Below, piece by piece: positions 26,899 through 34,004 of a stretch of DNA of 64,000 nt. This DNA comes from JAVBLY01 sp031553035 (GTDB lineage: Bacteria > Bacillota > Clostridia > Peptostreptococcales > Anaerovoracaceae): the NCBI GenBank assembly GCA_031553035.1, contig JAVBLY010000001.1, positions 124,001-188,000 on the forward strand. Direction: 5' to 3'. The position numbers were made by a program, and so were the translations under genes. The notes under the pieces are model-generated. The model searched no databases and had not been told where the DNA came from. It saw only the letters and a program-made list of their open reading frames with translations. The first letter of the stretch is position 1, and each line of letters opens with the position of its first letter.

Positions 26899-27721
26899 AA
26901 TAGATCAACTCAAAGATATTATCAAAGAATCAGATGGGGTAATCATTGGTGCCGGATCAGGACTGTCATCAGCCGCAGGGCTCACATATACAGGGCTGAG
27001 ATTCGAAACTAAATTTGCTGATTTTATTGAGAAATATAATTTGAGAGATATGTATTCAGCCGGATTTTATCCATACGATTCGCTGGAAGAATATTGGGCA
27101 TATTGGAGCAGGCATATTTACTGGAACAGGTATGAACAGCCTGATACATCTCTTTATGGATTTTTGCTCAGCATAGTTAAAAACAAAGACTATTTCGTCC
27201 TGACAACGAATGTGGATCACTCTTTCCAGATTCATGGATTCGATAAGGAAAGATTGTTCTATACTCAGGGCGATTATGGACTATGGCAATGTTCTGTTCC
27301 GTGTCACCATAAGACTTATGATAATAAAGAGACTGTTTTCAAAATGGTAGAACAGCAAAAGGACATGAAGATACCGTCTGATCTTATACCCTATTGTCCA
27401 AAATGCGGCAAGCCCATGAGTATGAACTTAAGATGTGATAACACATTTGTTCAGGATAGTGGATGGTATGAAGCCTATAATCGTTATGAGGATTTTATAA
27501 AGCAACATGACGGCCAGAACAATCTTTATCTTGAACTTGGTGTAGGTACAAATACACCGGGGATCATCAAATATCCTTTCTGGAATATGGTAAAGAAAAA
27601 CAAGAATGCAAAATACTGCTGTGTAAATTACGGTGAAGCTGATCATCCTGATAATATCAAGGAACAGTCACTATGTATAAATGCTGAAATAGATACAGTG
27701 ATTACAGATCTGAATGAGTAA
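26882..27721 (+). CDS. Class M sirtuin (SirTM), protein ADP-ribosyltransferase
   Basis: About 279 residues from ATG 26882, giving a 17-bp overlap with the macrodomain gene. Starts at 26849 or 26861 in the same frame are possible, and no strong ribosome site decides. The NAD+ site begins VIIGAGSGLSSAAGLTYTG. RHIYWNRY and TTNVDHSFQIHGFD (in place of the TQNID of ordinary sirtuins) are SirTM hallmarks, as is TQGDYGLWQC. A zinc ribbon is visible as CPKCG plus an upstream PCH. SirTMs ADP-ribosylate lipoylated GcvH-L in oxidative-stress operons. The partner here is unknown because no carrier protein is encoded nearby. Confidence 0.92.
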   Translation: MTYSDKIDQLKDIIKESDGVIIGAGSGLSSAAGLTYTGLRFETKFADFIEKYNLRDMYSAGFYPYDSLEEYWAYWSRHIYWNRYEQPDTSLYGFLLSIVKNKDYFVLTTNVDHSFQIHGFDKERLFYTQGDYGLWQCSVPCHHKTYDNKETVFKMVEQQKDMKIPSDLIPYCPKCGKPMSMNLRCDNTFVQDSGWYEAYNRYEDFIKQHDGQNNLYLELGVGTNTPGIIKYPFWNMVKKNKNAKYCCVNYGEADHPDNIKEQSLCINAEIDTVITDLNE

Positions 27722-27746
27722 ATCATTAAACTTATTTTGAACTTAG

Positions 27747-27790
27747 GGTTACTCGCAAGTAACTATAGCACAATAATGTGCCTACTTTAC
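27747..27790 (+). promoter_or_regulatory. HxlR-type operator copy 2, upstream of the block C PNPOx gene
   Basis: GGTTACTCGCAAGTAACTA is followed by GCACAATAATGTGCC and TACTTTAC, almost identical to copy 1 in its right half. It ends 78 bp before the PNPOx start, so that gene has its own controlled promoter inside the module. Confidence 0.7.
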
Positions 27791-27868
27791 ACTTAGTAAT
27801 TTTGAATATAATGTATAAATGTAATCTCAATCTTTAAGTAAAACTTAAAATAATAAGGAGGAAAAACA

Positions 27869-28270
27869 ATGATCGATTATGAAAAAATATTAAAAGAAAA
27901 TCCTAATGGTATTCTGGCAACACAAGATGGTAGTGCAGTTAAAACAAGAGTTTTCCAGTACCTTTTTGCAGACGGAAACAAAGTGTATTTTTGTACCAGT
28001 AATGAGAAACCTGTATATGCACAGCTTAAGGCCAGTCCAAATGTATCTTTCTGCACATACCCGGCAGATTTCGCACCTGTTGTATCAGTAAATGGCGTAG
28101 TAGTATTCGTGGATGATATGAATCTTAAAACAAGAGCGCTGGATGAAAACCCCGGAATAAAAGGTATCTACAATACACCGGATAATCCAACTTTTGAAAT
28201 ATTCTATATCGATGTCAAGGAAATTGAAACATTCAGTTTTGCAGAAGGACCTAAAACATACAATATTTAA
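27869..28270 (+). CDS. PNPOx-fold flavoprotein (block C copy)
   Basis: 133 residues; AAGGAGG before the ATG. Pyridoxamine 5'-phosphate oxidase-like split barrel (GILATQDGSAVKTRVFQYLF, VYFCTSNEKPVYAQLKASPNVSFCTYP). Such proteins bind FMN or F420 and reduce small substrates; the true substrate is unknown. It closely resembles the protein at 42202-42603 along its full length (both end ETFSFAEGPKTY..). Genes of this kind are frequent targets of HxlR regulators, and the operator at 27747-27790 supports that here. It ends at a strong terminator. Confidence 0.88.
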   Translation: MIDYEKILKENPNGILATQDGSAVKTRVFQYLFADGNKVYFCTSNEKPVYAQLKASPNVSFCTYPADFAPVVSVNGVVVFVDDMNLKTRALDENPGIKGIYNTPDNPTFEIFYIDVKEIETFSFAEGPKTYNI

Positions 28271-28317
28271 TTGAAGTCAATGGAGCAACGGATACAAATC
28301 CTTAATTTGAACTATAC

Positions 28318-28350
28318 AATAAAAACTGTCTTTACCGGGCAGTTTTTATT
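28318..28350 (+). terminator. Terminator after the macro-SirTM-PNPOx module
   Basis: AATAAAAACTG and CAGTTTTTATT form a perfect 11-bp stem with an 11-base loop and a T-rich arm. Confidence 0.8.
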
Positions 28351-28409
28351 CCGTATATGTGCCCCTTTAAGGGTAGGTTCCGAACGGCAAAGCCGTGAGG
28401 AACAATAAT

Positions 28410-28907
28410 CCACCAGCTATGCTGGTGTGCTTACACTCTTTAGATATAAGTTCAAAAGAAACCTCGCTATGTTAAAATAGTTTCGGTCTGTCAACCAAAC
28501 TACAACAAAGAGGTTTCCAATGAACAGTGAAAGCTTATCACACACAAAATGGAACTGCAAATATCACATAGTATTTGCACCTAAGTATAGGCGGAAGCAA
28601 ATATATGGAAAATTAAAGAAAGATATAGGGAAAATATTAAGATTACTATGTGCAAGGAAAGAGATCCAGATAATCGAGGCGGAATGCTGTAAAGATCATG
28701 TGCAGGAAGATATTGTGCAAGATCAAATATCTATGAAAGAATATGTGGATCCGTTCGATAAAGAAAAAATGAAATAATAGTTAGTGGAGTCCTTTAGGAC
28801 TAATGCGGAAAAGTGGTGCGGCTGACAGACTTTGAGGGTACATCTTAAGATGTGGCAGGTGTAAGCCTCTTATAGGGGCAGAACAAACCACCGGCTGAGC
28901 CGGTGGT
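28410..28907 (+). mobile_element. IS200/IS605-like deletion derivative
   Basis: The left subterminal hairpin is CCACCAGC/GCTGGTG (28410-28427), with a further hairpin GTTCC..CGGC/GCCG..GGAAC just before it (28377-28403). The right hairpin is ACCACCGGC/GCCGGTGGT (28887-28907). Between them is one internally deleted TnpA gene. Hairpin ends without inverted repeats or target duplication are typical of IS200/IS605. Exact ends are uncertain by tens of bases. It could only move with TnpA supplied in trans. Confidence 0.65.
28520..28777 (+). pseudogene. Internally deleted IS200/IS605 TnpA (Y1 transposase)
   Basis: 85 residues against about 135-150 for the intact family. The start (CKYHIVFAPKYRRKQIYGKLKKDIGKILRLLC) and the end (DIVQDQISMKEYVDPF) are family-like, but after EAECCKDHVQ the sequence jumps to the C-terminus. 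The HUH histidine pair is incomplete and the catalytic tyrosine helix is gone. The frame is kept, so an in-frame deletion is likely. Confidence 0.8.
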
Positions 28908-28973
28908 TATGATTTGATTTCTCTATTTTATTGTTCTTTAGACCCTACCCCAATATTTGACATAAATCCATTT

Positions 28974-31298
28974 TTAAACTCTGGTTTTGACATTAACGCT
29001 GTAGATTTTGCCCTTGAAACGGCTGGTTTTTATTGTGTAATCTTCTGTTACAGGTGTACTTACCTGATGGCCTACATCGACAGATTCATCAAACGACCAC
29101 TGGTTCATAATAGTTTTCTCCACACGGCCTTCGGCTACCTTCTCATTATTAACCGTAACAGTTACTGTTCCCCCGCTGCCCAAACCCTCTCCATCGTATT
29201 TGAAGTCAAGTTTGATCTGGTTATGCTCATCAGTAAGTGGAGTGCCAGATTTGATATAATAATAATCTTTCTTAACATAGTTGTAGCAGAAACATGGTTT
29301 GGCATCTTTCACATACAAGGACATACCACCAAATCTTCCGCCAATGGCGAAAATGACACCATCAGTATGATCTTCTGCAACCTCTACCTCTGCCGTAATT
29401 GTAAAAGAACGGTTTTTTACGTCAATAAACGCCAAATTCGGAATAGTCATACCATCAAATAGTGTAACTTCATTTCGGTCACCAAATGCAGTAGGGCGCC
29501 CGGCAACCTCAGGCACCATTATTATCTCGGTCCTAGTCTCCATTGGGAATACATTATGCTTTTTACCTTCTTCGAAAAAGATTTTTCTCATTTCTTCTAC
29601 TTTTTCAGGCATTTTTTCAGCAAGATCATTGCTCATGCTAAAGTCTTCGTCTATATTATATAATTCCCATGGCGCGTCTTTTGTATGCTCATACAAAGGT
29701 GTATGCTCATAAGCAGTTTTGTCCACAACACCGGCAAACCATCCTTCATGATAAACACCGTAGTTGGTAAACACGTTAAAATACTGGGTTTTTCGTCGAC
29801 CTTTGGAAGAAATATCATCCATAGCATATTTCATGCTGACCCCTTCCATGGGGCGCTGCTCGACACCGTCTACCTCCTTGGGGATGGGGATATCGCAAAG
29901 TTCATAAACTGTTGGGGCTATGTCAATAACATGGTGGAACTGGTCATGTATTTCACCTTTAGCTTTATATTTAGCGGGATAATGGGCAATCATGCCATTA
30001 CGGGTGCCACCAAAGTTACTTGCAACTGTTTTCATCCAGGTGAATGGTGTATCCATGGCTATTGCCCAGTTGATTGAGTAATGGTTATATGCCTGTTCAG
30101 TTCCAAGCTCATCTAAATGATCAAGTATATAATCAACCGGTTCAGGTACATGGTTAATATATGAGTTTTCGTTCAAAACACCATTCTGGTCGCCTTCGCC
30201 GGAAGCTCCATTGTCTCCGAGAATGTAAAATATAATTGTGTTGTCAAGTTCGCCTAACTCTTCCAATGCATCAACTACTCGACCAATCTGGTCATCAGTG
30301 TGGCGGGCGAATCCGGCGTATATTTCCATTTCTCGTGCATATAATTTCTTCTGGTCAGCTGAGAGGGAATCCCAATCCGGCATTTTTTCAGGTTTTTCAG
30401 CTAATTTTGTGCCTTCTGGAATGATACCCATCTTTAGCATATTTTCATATGTCTGCTCGCGAACTTTATCCCATCCACAATCATATTCACCTTTGAACAT
30501 ATCACGATATTTTTTTGGTGCATGATGTGGCGCATGAGTGGCTCCGGTGGCAAAATATGTAAAGAATGGACGATCCGGTTTTACGCATTTCTGTTCCTGT
30601 ATCCATCTGATGCAGTGATCAGCTAAATCTTCGGTAAGATGATAATCTTCCCTGTCCGGGATTTCAATACGATTTAGCCCATCCACAAGTGCAGGCCTGT
30701 ACTGGTTTGTCTCTGCAGATAAAAATCCATAAAATTTCTCAAATCCCGAGTGCACAGGCCAATGATCGAAAGGGCCGGCTCCGGTAGTTTCCCATACCGG
30801 AGTTTCGTGACATTTACCAAACTGAGCCGTCGCATAGCCATTGAGATTTAAAACTTTGGCCATTGGCGTTACTGTTTTGGGGCGTGTTGAGGTATATCCT
30901 GGATAGGCTGTCCCGACCTCAGTTATATTTCCCATATTCACACTGTGGTGATTATAACCGGAAAGCAAAGCTGCACGGGTAGGTGCACATACTGCGGTTG
31001 TATGGAACCGATTGAATTTCATGCCATTTTGGGCAAGGCGTTCTGCTGTTGGCATTGGGATTGGACCGCCAAAGGCAGATGTGGCCGCAAACCCCATATC
31101 ATCAATAAGAAAAATAAGAACATTAGGTGCCCCTTTAGGTGCCTCTGCGGTAAAGCGTGGTGGTGCATTCTTTGTATAAGTTTCAGCTGGAATCTCATCT
31201 CCAAACATAACTTCACATGGTGCATATTCAGGTTCATGTATGGGAAGAACAGTTCGTTCTGGTACAAATGGGACTTTCGGGTCATAGTATTTCTTCAT
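28974..31298 (-). CDS. Large arylsulfatase (AtsD-like), Cys-type
   Basis: 774 residues from the ATG at 31298, which has GGAG 8 bp upstream. The active-site signature TTAVCAPTRAALLSG puts the formylglycine precursor at Cys104. The metal-binding IDDMGF and GDNGASGE motifs and the HAPHHAPK block are present. The C-terminal 200 residues form the beta-sandwich seen in the long mycobacterial/proteobacterial AtsD-type enzymes, which share GFEKFYGF and GKCHETPVWE. No signal peptide, so cytoplasmic. A Cys-type sulfatase needs a maturase; none is encoded in the window. A family more usual in Actinobacteria and Proteobacteria, within a mobile block, points to horizontal transfer. Confidence 0.88.
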   Translation of the reverse strand: MKKYYDPKVPFVPERTVLPIHEPEYAPCEVMFGDEIPAETYTKNAPPRFTAEAPKGAPNVLIFLIDDMGFAATSAFGGPIPMPTAERLAQNGMKFNRFHTTAVCAPTRAALLSGYNHHSVNMGNITEVGTAYPGYTSTRPKTVTPMAKVLNLNGYATAQFGKCHETPVWETTGAGPFDHWPVHSGFEKFYGFLSAETNQYRPALVDGLNRIEIPDREDYHLTEDLADHCIRWIQEQKCVKPDRPFFTYFATGATHAPHHAPKKYRDMFKGEYDCGWDKVREQTYENMLKMGIIPEGTKLAEKPEKMPDWDSLSADQKKLYAREMEIYAGFARHTDDQIGRVVDALEELGELDNTIIFYILGDNGASGEGDQNGVLNENSYINHVPEPVDYILDHLDELGTEQAYNHYSINWAIAMDTPFTWMKTVASNFGGTRNGMIAHYPAKYKAKGEIHDQFHHVIDIAPTVYELCDIPIPKEVDGVEQRPMEGVSMKYAMDDISSKGRRKTQYFNVFTNYGVYHEGWFAGVVDKTAYEHTPLYEHTKDAPWELYNIDEDFSMSNDLAEKMPEKVEEMRKIFFEEGKKHNVFPMETRTEIIMVPEVAGRPTAFGDRNEVTLFDGMTIPNLAFIDVKNRSFTITAEVEVAEDHTDGVIFAIGGRFGGMSLYVKDAKPCFCYNYVKKDYYYIKSGTPLTDEHNQIKLDFKYDGEGLGSGGTVTVTVNNEKVAEGRVEKTIMNQWSFDESVDVGHQVSTPVTEDYTIKTSRFKGKIYSVNVKTRV

Positions 31299-31583
31299 AA
31301 TAATTTCTCCATTCATATATTTGGGTTATATCAGAAAATTATTCTGTATATAATATATTCCCAATAATTGCAAACTAATTACATGGTAGAATATCAAACT
31401 ACCCTTTGTATATAGATTACCCTAAAAGAGGCATGTTAAACAAAGTATTCATCCTTTACAAGCTACTGTATTCATTGAATTATCAACAATAATTATCACT
31501 TTAATGCATTGGTTTCAAAATTGATTAGCCTTCTAATTACATTTGTTATTGAGCATATATATTTTCTCAGCTAAAGACAAACT
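31299..31583. other. AT-rich region upstream of the sulfatase
   Basis: A possible minus-strand promoter TTGCAA-17 bp-TATACA lies around 31340-31370, and a small inverted repeat GGTAG/CTACC lies near 31385-31405. No gene was recognised here. Confidence 0.3.
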
Positions 31584-31841
31584 TTGATAGTAGTACATAA
31601 TCGTGAGATTATAAAAAATTGGATTACGGACATCGAACAGTTTTTATATATTAATGAAGAACTTCCAGAGTATAAAACAAAAATAGGGAAAAAGAGAAAG
31701 CATAAAAGTGTATTTGGTAAAGTATACTCGGCACATAATTCTTTAAATGGTATTATCGATATGGCAATGATCACACCTCTTGGCCAGTATGATGCCATTA
31801 AGCCGATTATTAAAGATTATAGAAGATATAGAGAATTCTGA
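31584..31841 (+). CDS. Small open frame of uncertain status, overlapping the UPF0158 gene
   Basis: 85 residues from a TTG without a clear ribosome site. No family recognised. Its last 18 codons overlap the UPF0158 start in another frame. It may be the remains of a longer gene or not translated at all. Confidence 0.25.
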   Translation: MIVVHNREIIKNWITDIEQFLYINEELPEYKTKIGKKRKHKSVFGKVYSAHNSLNGIIDMAMITPLGQYDAIKPIIKDYRRYREF

Positions 31842-32172
31842 GGAATTTAATGAATGTCAAGGTTGGATGGTTGATGACATCAAGATAGCTTACGATATTC
31901 TCTTTGGTTCAGAACATTATGCTCAATTGCCGGATCAAGACGATATCAATGAATATTTAATTATGGAGAAGTTTGCTATTGACTACCCGGATGAAAAAGT
32001 ATCTGATGAACTTTATAACGCTATTCAAGGCAGCGGTGCATTCAGATATTTTAAAGATACATTACTAAGGTATGGTATTTGTGATAATTGGTTTAGGTAT
32101 AGAGATGAACAAATCAAGAATATTGCATTAGAGTGGTTAAATGAACTTGCTAACTACTTAGAAGAACGATAA
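31789..32172 (+). CDS. UPF0158-family protein
   Basis: About 127 residues. The C-terminal half matches UPF0158: YPDEKVSDELYNAIQGSGAFRYFKDTLLRYGICDNWFRYRDEQIKNIALEWLNE. The N-terminus (LSRLLKIIEDIENSEEF) also fits. The start (31789 or 31792) is uncertain because no ribosome site is visible, which may mean the gene has lost its own initiation region. Function of the family is unknown. It is the last gene before the right end of block C. Confidence 0.65.
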   Translation: MMPLSRLLKIIEDIENSEEFNECQGWMVDDIKIAYDILFGSEHYAQLPDQDDINEYLIMEKFAIDYPDEKVSDELYNAIQGSGAFRYFKDTLLRYGICDNWFRYRDEQIKNIALEWLNELANYLEER

Positions 32173-32221
32173 ACAAGAAAATAAATATTAATTGCATTAC
32201 GTAAATCATAAATATATAATT

Positions 32222-32358
32222 GACTGGCAACACTATGGAAACAGAAAAGTAGTAAGGCAAAATATACTATACTTTTGAAGTAAAAAAGCATTTCAATCAA
32301 CAAAAAAACTTAAACAAATATGCTTAGCAAAAATAGTGTCCGGACCGAGTTTGAATAG
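32222..32358. repeat. Right-end sequence of block C with att core 4
   Basis: A diverged copy of 25349-25481. It includes ACTGGCAACAC, AAGTAGTAAGGCAAAATA, the palindrome TAAACAAATATGCTTA at 32311-32326, and CCGGACCGAGTTTGAATAG ending at 32358. This is the last core and therefore the right border of the whole guaA island array. Confidence 0.75.
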
Positions 32359-32434
32359 TAGCAGGCTCTGAGCCTTGCAATGACAGGGCTTTAGCGCATC
32401 ATATTTTGCCATTGCACATAATAAGCAAAATCGA

Positions 32435-33727
32435 TTACAGCAGATCATCGACTTTGTTTGCCAGATATAGCGGAATATTGAGGATTTTTCCATCCTTTTT
32501 TAAATTCAGTTGTGAAAATCTGATGGAAATATCGGGATTAAATTTTTTGATATATTTTTTAAAACTGGCAGCAGCCTTGTTTTCACCGCTCTTTACCTCA
32601 ATAGGGATAACGCTGATTTTTTGTTGTATGACAAAATCTATTTCCATATGCTTTTCTGAATAATAGCAGACACCTGCATCGCTTTGATTCTTTATCTGTT
32701 GAAGGACATAGTTTTCTGCCAAAGTTCCCTTGAATTGGAAATTTTCGTTAAGCAATATCGACGAGTTATTAATACTTGCCATATGTTTGAGCAGACCGGT
32801 ATCAAAGATGAATAATTTGAACACATCAAGTTTGCGATATACATTAAGAAGATGTTCTGGCTTGCTGATACCATACACTCGATTGACAATACCAGCTGAT
32901 ACAAGCCACTCGATTGCTTCTTCATAATCTCTTGCTCGTGCGCCGGACTTTATAGACCCATAAATGAATTTTTCGTTATCTTTTGCCAGTTGGGTCACCA
33001 AACTTCTGAATACCATGAGTATCTTGGCACTGTTGACTTTATTATTATGTTTCGTAAAATCATTTTCGTATATTGTGGTTAACTCATTTTGTATTTGTCT
33101 TATTTCGTTTGGATCTTTATTTTGAATCCATGATTTCACACATTCCGGCATCCCACCGATTATCAAATAATACTTATAGGCATTGATTAATTTATCATGA
33201 AAAATTTGTGCAATTTCGCTCTTGATATTAAGTGAATTATAATATTTATATAATCCCTCATCTGTGGCCAATAAGAATTCATCGAAAGTCATAGGTTCCA
33301 TATTAATGATATTAACCATGCCTACAGGATATGATTGTGGCTTGGCAAGAAGGGTTCCAAGTAGACTTCCTCCGGTTACTATGTGATATTCGTTCGCTTC
33401 TTCTTTAAAGTATTTTAATGAATTTAAGGCTGCAGAACTCTCCTGAATTTCGTCAAAGATTATAAGTGTTTTCTCTGGATATATTTTTTTGTTTGACAAT
33501 AAGCCTAATTGTTCAATTAATCGATATGGATCTTTGTCAATTTCAAAAATAGATTTCAGTTCCTGACTTCTATCAAAGTTAAAATATACGTAATCTTCAT
33601 ATTCCGAAGAACCGAATTCTTTCATTATCCAAGTCTTCCCAACTTGTCTCGCTCCTTTGATAATTAAAGGCTTTCTATCCTTATTTACTTTCCACTCTTT
33701 CAATTCTTTAATAACTTTTCTATGCAT
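32435..33727 (-). CDS. AAA ATPase with DUF4143 domain
   Basis: 430 residues. Walker A GARQVGKTW lies at about residue 24, Walker B is LIIFDEIQE and sensor 1 is YHIVTGGS. The C-terminal half is DUF4143, with a PD-(D/E)xK-like segment (EIDFVIQQKISVIPIEVKSGE). This family is common in anaerobes, and its function is not settled. The gene is the first outside the guaA array and converges on it. Three regularly spaced repeats lie upstream (33788-33865) and probably control it. Confidence 0.9.
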   Translation of the reverse strand: MHRKVIKELKEWKVNKDRKPLIIKGARQVGKTWIMKEFGSSEYEDYVYFNFDRSQELKSIFEIDKDPYRLIEQLGLLSNKKIYPEKTLIIFDEIQESSAALNSLKYFKEEANEYHIVTGGSLLGTLLAKPQSYPVGMVNIINMEPMTFDEFLLATDEGLYKYYNSLNIKSEIAQIFHDKLINAYKYYLIIGGMPECVKSWIQNKDPNEIRQIQNELTTIYENDFTKHNNKVNSAKILMVFRSLVTQLAKDNEKFIYGSIKSGARARDYEEAIEWLVSAGIVNRVYGISKPEHLLNVYRKLDVFKLFIFDTGLLKHMASINNSSILLNENFQFKGTLAENYVLQQIKNQSDAGVCYYSEKHMEIDFVIQQKISVIPIEVKSGENKAAASFKKYIKKFNPDISIRFSQLNLKKDGKILNIPLYLANKVDDLL

Positions 33728-33787
33728 GTTTGCCCCTTCAATATTATTTATTTTATTATATCAAGTAACATGTGTGATTGCAAGGCG

Positions 33788-33865
33788 ATGCACATTATTC
33801 CCACAATAATTTTGAAAATATGCACTTTATTCCTGATTTATTTGATGCAATATGCACCTTATTCC
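33788..33865. repeat. Three 14-bp repeats at an exact 32-bp period upstream of the DUF4143 gene
   Basis: ATGCACATTATTCC (33788), ATGCACTTTATTCC (33820) and ATGCACCTTATTCC (33852) differ only at base 7. Starts are exactly 32 bp apart, about three helical turns. They lie 61-138 bp upstream of the ATPase start, reading GGAATAA-GTGCAT toward it. Likely binding sites for a regulator on one face of the DNA. Confidence 0.75.
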
Positions 33866-34004
33866 AAAATATGCCCTCATCCGCATTTAAAGTCCGGCTT
33901 AATAATTTACTCATCGTAAAATAACTGAATAATAACTTATTTTAATGTATAATACACATATGAGATTTAATTGATGAGAAGAATATTGCTGAATAAAGGA
34001 AAAC

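Larger units (their letters stand above)
25482..32358. mobile_element. Block C: third guaA-linked element, without integrase
   Basis: About 6.9 kb between att cores 3 and 4. Contents: HxlR regulator, macrodomain protein, SirTM sirtuin, PNPOx flavoprotein, an IS200-like deletion derivative, a sulfatase and a UPF0158 protein. No integrase or mobilization gene remains. The right end (32222-32358) closely resembles that of block B, so both probably derive from the same element family. Confidence 0.65.

Noticed and set aside
32359..32434. GGCTC-T-GAGCC just after att core 4 as the original guaA terminator
   Set aside because: The loop is only one base and no T run follows. It cannot be called a terminator with confidence.
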